Translations under genes and position numbers: made by a program
The notes under the pieces: generated by a model
What the model was told of the DNA's origin: nothing
The model's input: only the letters and a program-made list of their open reading frames with translations
Databases searched by the model: none
Origin: Terracoccus sp. 273MFTsu3.1
GTDB lineage: Bacteria; Actinomycetota; Actinomycetes; Actinomycetales; Dermatophilaceae
Direction: 5' to 3'
NCBI RefSeq assembly: GCF_000383675.1
Contig: NZ_KB911825.1
Location: forward strand, 248,001 to 312,000
Length of the DNA: 64,000 bases
In this document: positions 53,951-62,747 of the stretch, in pieces
How positions within the stretch are numbered: the stretch's first letter is position 1
Layout: every line of letters begins with the position of its first letter

Positions 53951-55432
53951 ATGACGAGGCGCTGGCTCTTCGCCGACCAGCTCGGCCCGCACTTCGACGT
54001 GGGGCGTGGGGGCGTCCTGCTCGTCGAGAGCCGTCGGGCGCTGGCGCGGCGACCGTTCCACCGTCAGAAGCTGCACCTCGTGCTCTCGGCGCTGCGTCAC
54101 CGGGCAGCCGAGCTCGGTGACTCCGCGACGCTCCTGCGCACCGAGACCTACACCGACGCGCTGCTCGAGGTGGGCGAGCCGGTGCGCGTCTTCGAGCCGA
54201 CCTCGCATGCCGCCGAGCGCCTCGTGCGCCGCCTGCTCGCCTCGGGGATGGTCGAGTCCGTCGACCCGACGCCGGGCTACAGCCTGTCGCGCGAGGACTT
54301 CGCCCGGTGGGCCGACGGGCGGCGACGGCTGCGGATGGAGGACTTCTACCGCTTCCAGCGGCAGCGGCTCGACCTGCTCGTCGAGGGCGACCGGCCCGTC
54401 GGCGGTCGCTGGTCGTTCGACGAGGACAACCGCGAGCCCCCGCCCAAGGGAGCCGAGCGTCTCGACGTGCCCGCGCCCTACCGGCCGCGCGAGGACGACA
54501 TCGACGCCGAGGTGCGCGACGACCTCGACCGCTGGACGCGCGAAGGCCACGTCCGGCCCACGGGTGTCGACGGGCCACGCCTCTTCGCCGTGACCCGTCG
54601 CGAGGCCCTGGCGGCCCTCGAACGATTCGTCACGCACCGGCTCGGCGCCTTCGGTCCGCACGAGGACGCGATGCTCCGCGGCGACTGGGCCATGGCGCAC
54701 AGCCTCCTGTCGGTGCCGCTCAACCTCGGGCTGCTCGACCCGGTCGAGGTCGCCGACCGCGCCGTGCAGGCCTACCGCGACGGCGACGCACCCCTCGCCT
54801 CGGTCGAGGGCTTCGTGCGCCAGGTCATCGGCTGGCGTGAGTACGTCTGGCACCTCTACTGGCACTTCGGACCCACCTACCGCCGTCGCAACGCCCTGCA
54901 GGCCCGGTCGCCGCTGCCGGACTGGTTCGACCGCCTCGACGCCGACGCCGTCGAGGCCGCGTGCCTGAAGGACGCGGTGGCGGGCGTGCGCGACCGCGGC
55001 TGGGTGCACCACATCCCCCGCCTCATGGTGCTCGGCAACTGGGCGGCGCAGCGCGGCTACGACCCCGACTCGCTGACCGAGTGGTTCCAGACGCGGTTCG
55101 TCGACGGCTACGACTGGGTCATGCCGGCCAACGTCGTCGGGATGAGCCAGCACGCCGACGGCGGCGCGATGGCGACGAAGCCCTACGTCTCGGGGGGTGC
55201 CTACATCCACCGGATGAGCGACTACTGCGGCGACTGTCGCTACGACCCCAGGAAGCGTGTCGGCGACGACGCCTGCCCCTTCACCGCCGGCTACTGGGCC
55301 TACCTCGACCGCAACGCCGAGCGTCTCGAGGGCAACCACCGGATGGCCCGACCGTTGCAGGGGCGCCAGCGGCTGGCCGACCTCGCCGAGGTCGTCGCGC
55401 AGGAGCGGCAGCGCGGCGACGCAGCACCCTGA
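53951..55432 (+). CDS. FeS-containing bacterial cryptochrome/(6-4) photolyase
   Basis: A 493-residue protein of the photolyase-related FeS-BCP family (PhrB/CryB type). N-terminal DQLGPHFDVGRGGVLLVES is the alpha/beta antenna domain. The C-terminal FAD domain has GFVRQVIGWREYVWHLYW, WVHHIPRLMVLGNWAA and QTRFVDGYDWVMPANVVGMSQHADG. The four cluster Cys are 338, 426, 429 and 442, with the same spacing as the [4Fe-4S] ligands known in Agrobacterium PhrB. It repairs (6-4) photoproducts using light. No clear RBS precedes the ATG. Confidence 0.93.
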   Translation: MTRRWLFADQLGPHFDVGRGGVLLVESRRALARRPFHRQKLHLVLSALRHRAAELGDSATLLRTETYTDALLEVGEPVRVFEPTSHAAERLVRRLLASGMVESVDPTPGYSLSREDFARWADGRRRLRMEDFYRFQRQRLDLLVEGDRPVGGRWSFDEDNREPPPKGAERLDVPAPYRPREDDIDAEVRDDLDRWTREGHVRPTGVDGPRLFAVTRREALAALERFVTHRLGAFGPHEDAMLRGDWAMAHSLLSVPLNLGLLDPVEVADRAVQAYRDGDAPLASVEGFVRQVIGWREYVWHLYWHFGPTYRRRNALQARSPLPDWFDRLDADAVEAACLKDAVAGVRDRGWVHHIPRLMVLGNWAAQRGYDPDSLTEWFQTRFVDGYDWVMPANVVGMSQHADGGAMATKPYVSGGAYIHRMSDYCGDCRYDPRKRVGDDACPFTAGYWAYLDRNAERLEGNHRMARPLQGRQRLADLAEVVAQERQRGDAAP

Positions 55433-55444
55433 GACGAGACCGGG

Positions 55445-56335
55445 TCAGCGCGGGGTGCGGGCCACGGCGAACGTCCGCGTGAAGGGGAAGAGCACGCCGA
55501 AGGCACGACGCGGGTATGCCGTCTCGAGCTCGCGCTCGTAGTCCGTGACGAAGGCGTCTCGCTCCTCACCGTCGAGGACGCCGAGCACCGGCCGCAGGCC
55601 CGTGCCGCGCACCCACTCGAGCACCGGGTGCGGGCCGCCGGGCTCGCCGCCGAGGACGTGCTGATAGGTCGTCTGCCACACGTCGACGTCAGCGGCGCGG
55701 TCGAGCAGGAGGGCGGCATACGTCTCCGGGCGGGCCACGGCCTGGGCCCGGTCGAGTCCCGGGCGCAGGTCGGCGGCGCGGGGGTGGCGCTCCGCGACCT
55801 CGCGCATGAGCCGGTGCGACGGCGCGTCGAAGTTCGCGGGGACCTGCATGGCGAACGTGCCTCCGGGCGCGAGGCTCTCGAGCCACGCGGGGATGAGACG
55901 CAGGTGGCTCGGGACCCACTGGAGCGTGGCGTTCGTGACGAGGACGTCGACCGGCCCGCCGGACTCGGTGGGGTCCCAGTCCTCGGCGCTCGCCTCGACC
56001 CACTCGACACGGTCGTCGGTGTCGAGGGCCCGGGCGCGCTCGAGCATCTCGGGGGAGCTGTCGACGCCGATGATTCGTGCGCCGGGCCAGCGCTGGGCGA
56101 GCCCGAGCGTCAGCTCTCCGGGCCCGCAGCCCAGGTCGACGACGAGCGTGGGGTCGTCGGCGTCGACGCGCGCCAGCAGGTCGGCGAAGGGGCGTCCGCG
56201 GTGGCCGGCGAAGACGGCATACTGCCGCGGGTCCCAGGCGGAGTCGGTCGAGCGAGCAGCGGCGCCCGGGGCGACCGGACGGTCGGGGGCGGCCTCGACT
56301 CCATCAGCAGCAGGCGGGGTGGTGGGCTCGGTCAT
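55445..56335 (-). CDS. tam: Trans-aconitate 2-methyltransferase
   Basis: A 296-residue SAM-dependent methyltransferase. An Ala/Pro-rich N-terminus is followed by DPRQYAVFAGHRGRPFADLLARV, the SAM motif LVVDLGCGPGELTLGLAQRWP, then VTNATLQWVPSHLRLIPAWL and FAMQVPANFDAPSH, all typical for Tam. It methylates trans-aconitate, a by-product that inhibits aconitase. It is divergent from a MarR-family regulator with a dyad operator between them. The ATG at 56333-56335 is preferred over the frame start at 56392. Confidence 0.9.
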   Translation of the reverse strand: MTEPTTPPAADGVEAAPDRPVAPGAAARSTDSAWDPRQYAVFAGHRGRPFADLLARVDADDPTLVVDLGCGPGELTLGLAQRWPGARIIGVDSSPEMLERARALDTDDRVEWVEASAEDWDPTESGGPVDVLVTNATLQWVPSHLRLIPAWLESLAPGGTFAMQVPANFDAPSHRLMREVAERHPRAADLRPGLDRAQAVARPETYAALLLDRAADVDVWQTTYQHVLGGEPGGPHPVLEWVRGTGLRPVLGVLDGEERDAFVTDYERELETAYPRRAFGVLFPFTRTFAVARTPR

Positions 56336-56356
56336 GTCGTCTCGCTTTCTTTCGAT

Positions 56357-56371
56357 GTCAAGAGTCTTGAC
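56357..56371. promoter_or_regulatory. MarR/TamR operator between tam and the regulator gene
   Basis: GTCAAGA-G-TCTTGAC is a perfect 7-bp inverted repeat with a 1-base spacer. It lies about 10 bases before a TACAGT hexamer (56378-56383) that would give a leaderless transcript at the regulator ATG 56391. The site shares the TCTTGA core with the palindrome at 57308-57333. Confidence 0.85.
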
Positions 56372-56390
56372 GGCGACTACAGTTGTGGGC

Positions 56391-56924
56391 ATGAGCGCCG
56401 ACCGCAGGCCCGCCGACGACGTCGACGAGATCGTCGCGGCCTGGCGCCGGGAACGCCCCGACCTCGACGTGTCGCCGCTCGAGGTGCTCTCGCGGGTGTC
56501 GCGGCTCGCGCGACGGCTCGACCTCGCCCGCGGCTCGGCGTTCTCCGAGCACCTGCTCGACGGATGGGCTTTCGACGTGCTGTCGGCGCTGCGCCGGGCC
56601 GGAGAACCCTACGAGCTGTCGCCCGGCCAGCTGGTGCAGCAGACCCTCGTCACGTCGGGGACGATGACGAACCGCGTCGACCGTCTCGAGCGCAGCGGCT
56701 TCGTCGAGCGGCGTCCCGACCCCGGTGACCGGCGCGGCGTGCTCGTGCGCCTCACCCCGGCGGGTCGCGACGTCGTCGACTCGGCGATGGCCGACCTCAT
56801 CGAGCAGGAGAAGTCGTTGCTCTCGGAGCTGTCGGCGACCGACCGGACCCAGCTGGCCGGGCTGCTGCGGCGGATGCTGGCCCCGCTCGAACGGCGCGAG
56901 ACGCGTCGCGACTCGCACGGCTGA
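56391..56924 (+). CDS. MarR-family regulator (TamR-like)
   Basis: A 177-residue winged-helix regulator. An N-terminal helix extension (EIVAAWRRERPDLDVSPLEVLSRVSRLARRLDLA) as in TamR/PecS-type members precedes the MarR domain (GWAFDVLSALRRAGEPYELSPGQL...TSGTMTNRVDRLERSGFVERRPDPGDRRGVLVRLT). It is divergent from tam. In Streptomyces, TamR represses tam and is released by trans-aconitate and related acids. The operator pair here suggests autoregulation, plus tam and a VOC gene as targets. Confidence 0.88.
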   Translation: MSADRRPADDVDEIVAAWRRERPDLDVSPLEVLSRVSRLARRLDLARGSAFSEHLLDGWAFDVLSALRRAGEPYELSPGQLVQQTLVTSGTMTNRVDRLERSGFVERRPDPGDRRGVLVRLTPAGRDVVDSAMADLIEQEKSLLSELSATDRTQLAGLLRRMLAPLERRETRRDSHG

Positions 56925-56938
56925 GGTCCTCACCAAGG

Positions 56939-57301
56939 TCACCGCTGCGCCTGCTGGAACTCCAGCCGGTTGCCGACGGGGTCGACGGTGTGGAAGCGGC
57001 GCAGGCCCGGGATGTTCTCGTCCCACGTCACGGGCGCGCCCGCCTGCCCGACGGCGCGTGCGAGCGCGTCGACGTCACCGACCGCGATGCCGGGATGGGC
57101 CTTGCGCGCCGGGACGAAGCCCTCCTCGATGCCGACATGGACCTCGGCGGTGCCGGCCCGGAACCACGCACCGCCCCGGGCGCGCAGCTGCTCGGGCTTG
57201 TCGACCTCGCTCATCCCGAGGACGCCGACGTAGAAGTCGCGCATGGCGGCTTCACACCCGGCCGGACCGGACACCTGGACGTGGTGCAGGAACATCTCCA
57301 T
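56939..57301 (-). CDS. VOC-family (glyoxalase/bleomycin-resistance-like) protein
   Basis: A 120-residue single-VOC-domain protein, MEMFLHHVQVSGPAGCEAAMRDFYVGVLGMSEV...VDPVGNRLEFQQ. Metal-ligand-like His7 and a C-terminal Glu are present. The ATG at 57299-57301 sits 6 bases downstream of a strong -10 hexamer, so the transcript is probably leaderless and controlled by the TamR-like operator immediately upstream. The substrate is unknown. Confidence 0.87.
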   Translation of the reverse strand: MEMFLHHVQVSGPAGCEAAMRDFYVGVLGMSEVDKPEQLRARGGAWFRAGTAEVHVGIEEGFVPARKAHPGIAVGDVDALARAVGQAGAPVTWDENIPGLRRFHTVDPVGNRLEFQQAQR

Positions 57302-57307
57302 GCCCCC

Positions 57308-57336
57308 AAAGTATCTTGACATCAAGATACTTTCAA
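57308..57336 (-). promoter_or_regulatory. Promoter with embedded 26-bp palindromic MarR operator before the VOC gene
   Basis: AAAGTATCTTGA-CA-TCAAGATACTTT is a perfect 12-bp inverted repeat (57308-57333). On the minus strand TTGAAA (57336-57331) and TACTTT (57313-57308) are separated by exactly 17 bases, giving a strong -35/-10 pair overlapping the operator. Binding here would block the polymerase. Confidence 0.9.
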
Positions 57337-57363
57337 GAGCCCGGCGACCCCGGGCTCTCGGGG

Positions 57364-59232
57364 TCAGCCGACGACCTCCGCGGCCTCGAGCCACTCGAGC
57401 TCGAGCTCCTCGCGCTCGGTGACGACGGCCTGCAGCTTCGCGTTGAGGTCGGCGAGGGCCGCGGGATCCGTGGCCTTCTCGGCCATGTCGCCGTGCAGGC
57501 GCTCCTCACGGTCCTGCAGCCGCGAGAGCTGCTTCTCGATGCGCGCCATCGACTTGCGCGCCTCCCGCACCTCGGCGGGGCTCGCGGTCGTCGACTGAGC
57601 AGGTATGCCGTCCGGCGAGCTCGACGCGGCGGTCGCACCACCGCTCGGGCCGGAGGGAGCGGCCGCGCGCGCGACCTGGGCCGCGATGTCCGCCGTGCGC
57701 AACCGGAGGTACTCCTCGACACCGCCCGGCAGCTCGCGCACCTTGCCGTCGCCGAGCAGGGCCAGCTGCTTGTCGGCCACCCGCTCGAGGAGGTATCGGT
57801 CGTGCGAGACGACGACGAGGGTGCCGGCCCAGCCGTCGAGGACGTCCTCGAGCGAGGTCAGGGTCTCGATGTCGAGGTCGTTGGTCGGCTCGTCGAGGAT
57901 GAGCACGTTGGGCTCGGTGAGCAGCAGGCGGGTCAGCTGGAGCCGGCGTCGCTCGCCACCGCTGAGGTCGCCGACCCGTGACTGCTGGCGGCCGCCCGGG
58001 AAGCCGAGGCGCGTGGCGAGCTGGCTGGCACTGATCTCCTTGTCCCCGAGCGTCGTCCACTGCTTGACGTCCTCGATGGCCTCGATGACGCGCCACTGCT
58101 CGAAGCGTTCGAGCTCGCGCACCTCCTGCGTGAGGTGGGCGATGGCGACGGTCTTGCCGATCTTGCGGCGACCGGCGTCGAGCGGGATCTCGCCCGTCAG
58201 CGCGCGCAGGAGGGTCGACTTGCCGGCACCGTTGACCCCGACGATGCCGATGCGCTCCCCCGGCGCCAGGCGCCACGTCACGTGGTCGAGGAGGCGGCGC
58301 TCGTGGGGCGGCTCGCCCACGGACACCGTGGCGTCCTCGAGGTCGAGCACGTCCTTGCCGAGGCGTCGGCTCGCGAACGACGCGAGCTCGACGCTGTTGC
58401 GCGGGGCGGGCTCGTCCGCGATGAGGGCGTTGGCCGCGTCGATGCGGAACTTCGGCTTGCTCGTGCGCGCCGGCGCCCCGCGGCGCAGCCACGCGAGCTC
58501 CTTGCGCATGAGGTTGGAGCGCCGGTCGGCGACGACCCCGGCGAGGCGGTCGCGCTCGGCCTTGGCGAGGACGTATGCGGCATACCCTCCCTCGAAGGCG
58601 CTGACCTTGCCGCCCTCGACCTCCCACGTGTTCGTCGCGTAGGCGTCGAGGAACCAGCGGTCGTGGGTGATCGCGACGGTCGCGTTGCCGGGTCGGGGAC
58701 GCTTCGTCGCGAGGTGGTCCGCGAGCCAGGCGACGCCCTCGACGTCGAGGTGGTTGGTCGGCTCGTCGAGCAGGAGCAGCTCTGGGTCCGAGACGAGCAG
58801 GCGGGCCAGCGCGAGCCGGCGCCGCTCGCCACCGGACTTCGGGCCGACCCGGCTGTCGAGGCCACCGACGTTCTGCGCCTCGATGCCGCCGAGCAGGCCC
58901 GTCAGGACGTCGCGGATGCGGGGGTCGCCGGCCCAGACGTGCTCGGGAAGGTCGCCGAGCACGGCCTCGCGGATCGTCCACTCGGGGTCGAGCGCGTCCT
59001 CCTGGGCGAGCATGCCGATGCGGATGCCGTCGGCGCCGCCCTGCTTGGTGATGCGGCCCGAGTCGGCCTCCTGGAGGCCGGCCATGACGCGCAGCAGCGT
59101 CGACTTGCCGCCGCCGTTGACGCCGACGACGCCGATGCGGTCGCCCGTGAGGATGCCGAGGCTGACGTCGTCGAGGACGTGGGAGGTGCCGAAGACGAGC
59201 GACACGCGCTCGAGGGAGATCAGGTTTGCCAT
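57364..59232 (-). CDS. ABC-F family ATPase (Uup-like)
   Basis: A 622-residue protein with two ATP-binding domains and no membrane segments. Walker A motifs are GVNGGGKST and GVNGAGKST, with signatures SGGERRRLALARLL and SGGERRRLQLTRLL. An inter-domain linker with charged helices follows the first domain (LRRGAPARTSKPKFRIDAANAL), and a C-terminal coiled coil (~540-622) ends it. ABC-F proteins act on ribosomes, either as resistance or as translation factors; the long C-terminal coiled coil suits a Uup-type cellular role. It lies directly downstream of ispE. Confidence 0.92.
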   Translation of the reverse strand: MANLISLERVSLVFGTSHVLDDVSLGILTGDRIGVVGVNGGGKSTLLRVMAGLQEADSGRITKQGGADGIRIGMLAQEDALDPEWTIREAVLGDLPEHVWAGDPRIRDVLTGLLGGIEAQNVGGLDSRVGPKSGGERRRLALARLLVSDPELLLLDEPTNHLDVEGVAWLADHLATKRPRPGNATVAITHDRWFLDAYATNTWEVEGGKVSAFEGGYAAYVLAKAERDRLAGVVADRRSNLMRKELAWLRRGAPARTSKPKFRIDAANALIADEPAPRNSVELASFASRRLGKDVLDLEDATVSVGEPPHERRLLDHVTWRLAPGERIGIVGVNGAGKSTLLRALTGEIPLDAGRRKIGKTVAIAHLTQEVRELERFEQWRVIEAIEDVKQWTTLGDKEISASQLATRLGFPGGRQQSRVGDLSGGERRRLQLTRLLLTEPNVLILDEPTNDLDIETLTSLEDVLDGWAGTLVVVSHDRYLLERVADKQLALLGDGKVRELPGGVEEYLRLRTADIAAQVARAAAPSGPSGGATAASSSPDGIPAQSTTASPAEVREARKSMARIEKQLSRLQDREERLHGDMAEKATDPAALADLNAKLQAVVTEREELELEWLEAAEVVG

Positions 59233-59376
59233 CGCTGACTGACCCTACGGCCTGCGGGGGCGCCCACCGAATCCCGCTCAGCGACACCGGTCACGCGCAC
59301 CAGCGCCGGTCCGGCTCAGGGGCGCCGCAGTGCTCCGGCGCCCGTGAGCCGGAGGCCCGCTGTTGGGCCCCGCGAC

Positions 59377-60318
59377 TCAGTCCCCGCGCGGCGAGGTGAC
59401 GACGTGGGCGCCGTGGACCGGGCCCTTGGCGCGTCGCAGGTCGCGGCAAAGGTCCGAGGCCGCGAGCGACACCGACAGGTCGAGCGAGGCCTCGTGGCTC
59501 TCGGTGAGGAAGGCGATGGTCGGGCCCGAGCCCGACACGATGCCGCCGAGCGCACCGAACTCGACGCCCGCGTCCCGCAGCTCGCGCAGCTGGGGCCGGA
59601 GCGAGAAGGCCGCCGGCTCGAGGTCGTTGTGCAGGGCCGCGCCGAGCAGGGCGGGGTCACCCGAGCGCAGGGCGGCCATGAGCTCGGAGCTGACCTGCGG
59701 CTCGGGCACGTCGACGCCGTCACGTTCGCGCAGGCGGTCACACTCGGCATACACCTCCGGGGTCGACAGCCCGGTGTCGCTGATGGCGAACACCCAGTGG
59801 AAGGTGCCGCGCGCCAGCACCGGCGCTAGCTGCTCCCCGCGGCCCGAGCCCATGGCGTTGCCGCCCGAGAGGATGAACGGCACGTCGCTGCCGAGGGTGG
59901 CCGCGAGCTCGGCGAGCTCGTCGCGGTCGAGGCCGAGGCCCCACAGCTGGTCGCACGCCACGAGGGTCGCGGCGGCGTCGGCGGAGCCGCCCGCCATGCC
60001 CCCGGCGACCGGGATGTCCTTGTCGATGCGGATCGAGAGGCGCTCGTCGACGTCCCAGCGGTCGGCGACGAGACGGGCGGCGCGGACGGCGAGGTTGTCG
60101 CCGTCGGTGGGGATGCGGTCGGCATACGCTCCCGCGGCGACGACCTGCCACTCGTCCCAGCGTGCGACGGAGACCTCGTCGTGCAGCGAGACCGCCTGGT
60201 AGACGGTGGCGAGCGCGTGGAAGCCGTCAGGGCGCCGGGGACCGACGCGCAGCTCGAGGTTGACCTTGGCCGGGACCCGCACGGTCACCGCGCCGGGCAG
60301 GGTCGGAGCGACAGTCAT
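59377..60318 (-). CDS. ispE: 4-diphosphocytidyl-2-C-methyl-D-erythritol kinase
   Basis: A 313-residue GHMP kinase. It has VRVPAKVNLELRVGPRRPDGFHALATVYQAV and the ATP-binding motif PVAGGMAGGSADAAATL, then GSDVPFILSGGNAMGSGRGE. It phosphorylates CDP-ME in the MEP isoprenoid pathway. It follows ksgA by 30 bases, the usual actinobacterial ksgA-ispE order. Confidence 0.95.
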   Translation of the reverse strand: MTVAPTLPGAVTVRVPAKVNLELRVGPRRPDGFHALATVYQAVSLHDEVSVARWDEWQVVAAGAYADRIPTDGDNLAVRAARLVADRWDVDERLSIRIDKDIPVAGGMAGGSADAAATLVACDQLWGLGLDRDELAELAATLGSDVPFILSGGNAMGSGRGEQLAPVLARGTFHWVFAISDTGLSTPEVYAECDRLRERDGVDVPEPQVSSELMAALRSGDPALLGAALHNDLEPAAFSLRPQLRELRDAGVEFGALGGIVSGSGPTIAFLTESHEASLDLSVSLAASDLCRDLRRAKGPVHGAHVVTSPRGD

Positions 60319-60348
60319 GCGCCCACCCTATGGGCCGACCCGCCGGCG

Positions 60349-61272
60349 TCAGGACGTATGGCCCCGACGGCGTGCGCGCGGCTCGGCAGGACCCACGCCC
60401 TCCGGCCGGGCCTCCGCGATGCGCGCGAAGGTCAGGATGTCGAGCTGCTCGCCGCGGGTGCGGGGGTCGACCCCGGCCGTGACGAGCGCCTGCTCGGCAG
60501 CGTCGGCGGACCCCGCCCACGACGCGAGCGCCCCACGCAGGGACTTGCGTCGCTGGAGGAACGCGGCGTCGATGCAGCGGAAGACGTCCTCGCGGCTCGC
60601 GGTCGTCTTGGGCGGCTTGCGCCGGCGCAGCGCGACGAGGCCCGAGTCGACGTTGGGCGCAGGCCAGAAGACGTTGCGCCCGACCCGACCGGCCAGCTCG
60701 ACATCGGCGTACCACGCGGCCTTGAGGCTCGGGACGCCGTAGATCTTGCTCCCCGGCTTGGCCGCGAGTCGCTCGGCGACCTCGAGCTGCACCATGACGA
60801 GCACACGATCGATCGTCGGGAAGTGCTGGAGGAAGGAGAGCACGACGGGGACCGAGATGTTGTAGGGCAGGTTGGCGACGAGCGCGGTGGGATCGGGGCC
60901 GGGGAGCTTCGTGATGGTCAGCGCGTCGGCCGCGACGAGGCGCAGCTTCTCGGCGTTGTCCGGCTGGAGCGAGCGGACCGTCTCCTCGAGCGCGCCGGCG
61001 AGCCGCGGGTCGACCTCGACCGCCGTGACGTGCTTGACGACCGGGAGCAGCGCCAGGGTGAGCGAACCGAGCCCGGGCCCGACCTCGACGACGACGTCGT
61101 GCGGTCCCACGCCGGCCACCCGGACGATCTTGCGCACCGTGTTGGCGTCGACGACGAAGTTCTGGCCCCACTGCTTCGTCGGCCGCACCTCGAGGCGCTC
61201 GGCGAGCTCACGCACCTGCGCCGGCCCGAGGAGCGCGGCATCGTCGACGGCCGGCGCGTCCTTCTTGCTCAT
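60349..61272 (-). CDS. rsmA: 16S rRNA dimethyladenosine transferase
   Basis: A 307-residue KsgA protein. It has the N-terminal PTKQWGQNFVVDANTVRKIV, the SAM motif VVEVGPGLGSLTLALL, the catalytic NLPYNISVPV and VQLEVAERLAAKPGSK. It dimethylates two adenosines in helix 45 of 16S rRNA. A C-terminal basic tail follows the domain. It is downstream of rpfB and upstream of ispE on the same strand. Confidence 0.95.
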   Translation of the reverse strand: MSKKDAPAVDDAALLGPAQVRELAERLEVRPTKQWGQNFVVDANTVRKIVRVAGVGPHDVVVEVGPGLGSLTLALLPVVKHVTAVEVDPRLAGALEETVRSLQPDNAEKLRLVAADALTITKLPGPDPTALVANLPYNISVPVVLSFLQHFPTIDRVLVMVQLEVAERLAAKPGSKIYGVPSLKAAWYADVELAGRVGRNVFWPAPNVDSGLVALRRRKPPKTTASREDVFRCIDAAFLQRRKSLRGALASWAGSADAAEQALVTAGVDPRTRGEQLDILTFARIAEARPEGVGPAEPRARRRGHTS

Positions 61273-61362
61273 GCGCTCACCCTATGGGGCCGTACCCGAT
61301 GGCGTATGCCGCCGGGCGGGTGTCGAGGTCGCGCCGGCTCGCGCGCCCGCCGGCGAACGGAC

Positions 61363-61393
61363 GAGGCCCCCGACCGTGACGGTCGGGGGCCTC
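61363..61393. terminator. Hairpin terminator after rpfB
   Basis: GAGGCCCCCGACCG (61363-61376) pairs perfectly with CGGTCGGGGGCCTC (61380-61393) over a 3-base loop, 24 bases past the rpfB stop. The remaining ~90 bases to rsmA contain one CGTATGCCGCCGGG element. Confidence 0.88.
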
Positions 61394-61416
61394 GTGCGGA
61401 CGTGGGGAGGGTGGGC

Positions 61417-62562
61417 TCAGCCACAGCTCCACTGAGACGTGCCGTTGTCGGCGTAGACGCGGTTGGCCACGGTGATCTGCTGCTCGCGCGAGGCGAGGTC
61501 GGCGCGGGAGGCGAAGTCGCCACCGCCGTAGGCGAGCCACGTGGAGGTGAGGAACTGCAGGCCTCCGTAGTAGCCGTTGCCGGTGTTGATGTGCCAGTTA
61601 CCGGTCGACTCGCACTGGGCGATGCTGTCCCACATGGCGGCGCGGGCCAGGTTGATGCCCGCACCCGACGTCGAGCCACCGGTGCTGCCGGTGCTGCCCG
61701 TGCTCGTCGTGCGCGGCGCCGCGGCCGGGCGGGCCTTGGAGCCGACGAGCAGGATGCGGTCGACGGGCGCCTTGGTGACCTTCGAGGAGATCTCCTTGGT
61801 GGAGACGACCTTGCCGTCGACGACGGTGGTGCGGACCGTGACGGTGCGCACGCCGGCGACACCGGCACGCGAGACCTTGGTCTGGTCGACGTAGAGGTCG
61901 CTCGTCTTCTTCTTCGTCGTGCCGAAGGCGATGGACTCGTTGACCTTCTTGTCCTTGGTCTGCACGCGCTGGACGGCGATCCTGGCACCCGAGGTCAGGC
62001 GGGTCGTGACGGGCGGGTTGACCTTGTCGGTCTTGCCGACCCGGACGCCGAGCTGCGTCAGCGCCTCGCCGACGGTGGCCGCGGCGAGGGTCTTCTTCGT
62101 CGTCTTGCCGTCGACGACGACCGTGACGGCCTTCGGGGTGACGATGCTGACGGTCAGGCCCTGGCGACCGATGGTCTGCGAGCGCGAGACGGACAGACGT
62201 GCGCCCTCACCGCGGAGGCCGAGCGCGAGGAGCGCTCCGTCGACCGTGGTCTCGGTCGTGCGCAGCTGTCGCGTCTTGCCGTCGACCGTGAGGGTCAGCA
62301 GGCGGGCGTACTTGACGGTGATCGTGTCGCCGTCGCTGATGGGGGCGTCCGCGGCAGGGACGACGACGTCGCCCGGCTTGACCGTGATCCCCTGGCTGTC
62401 GAGGACGTCGCCGACCGTGCTGCCGAAGACGTGGGCCGAGCTGGCCGTGCCGTCGACGGAGAGGTTGACGGCCTTGTCGAGCTGGGTCGCGCCGACGGCG
62501 CCACCGGTGAGGACGACGGCCGCGCCAGCGGCGGCCAGGATCTTGGCGTTGCGAGAAATCAA
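61417..62562 (-). CDS. rpfB: Resuscitation-promoting factor RpfB
   Basis: A 381-residue secreted or anchored protein. The N-terminal hydrophobic segment [18 protein letters not shown] is followed by three DUF348 ubiquitin-like repeats (~28-215), a G5 domain (~215-295) and a Ser/Thr linker. The C-terminal Rpf transglycosylase domain has [27 protein letters not shown] with the catalytic Glu. It cleaves peptidoglycan and wakes dormant cells. TTG at 62560-62562 with GGAG nearby is chosen because the signal segment follows; a GTG at 62682 is the alternative. Confidence 0.92.
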   Translation of the reverse strand: MISRNAKILAAAGAAVVLTGGAVGATQLDKAVNLSVDGTASSAHVFGSTVGDVLDSQGITVKPGDVVVPAADAPISDGDTITVKYARLLTLTVDGKTRQLRTTETTVDGALLALGLRGEGARLSVSRSQTIGRQGLTVSIVTPKAVTVVVDGKTTKKTLAAATVGEALTQLGVRVGKTDKVNPPVTTRLTSGARIAVQRVQTKDKKVNESIAFGTTKKKTSDLYVDQTKVSRAGVAGVRTVTVRTTVVDGKVVSTKEISSKVTKAPVDRILLVGSKARPAAAPRTTSTGSTGSTGGSTSGAGINLARAAMWDSIAQCESTGNWHINTGNGYYGGLQFLTSTWLAYGGGDFASRADLASREQQITVANRVYADNGTSQWSCG

Positions 62563-62747
62563 AACACTCCGAACGTCGAACGACCCGGGTGCAACGCGCT
62601 CTCGATCCGTCCTCCTCACGTCGTCGGAAGGAGGTCGATGCGGGGTGGCAACCGGCCAACAGTCGTCCACAGTGACCGACACACCACGGAAAGGTCAAAT
62701 TTCGGTAACGGAGACCGGTGTCGGTGGACGCGACGTTCGGCGGTGCG

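Noticed and set aside
62563-62747. c-di-AMP (ydaO-type) riboswitch before rpfB
   Set aside because: Some actinobacterial rpf genes have one, but the leader here is short and lacks the expected conserved blocks; a distant rather than absent element cannot be excluded.
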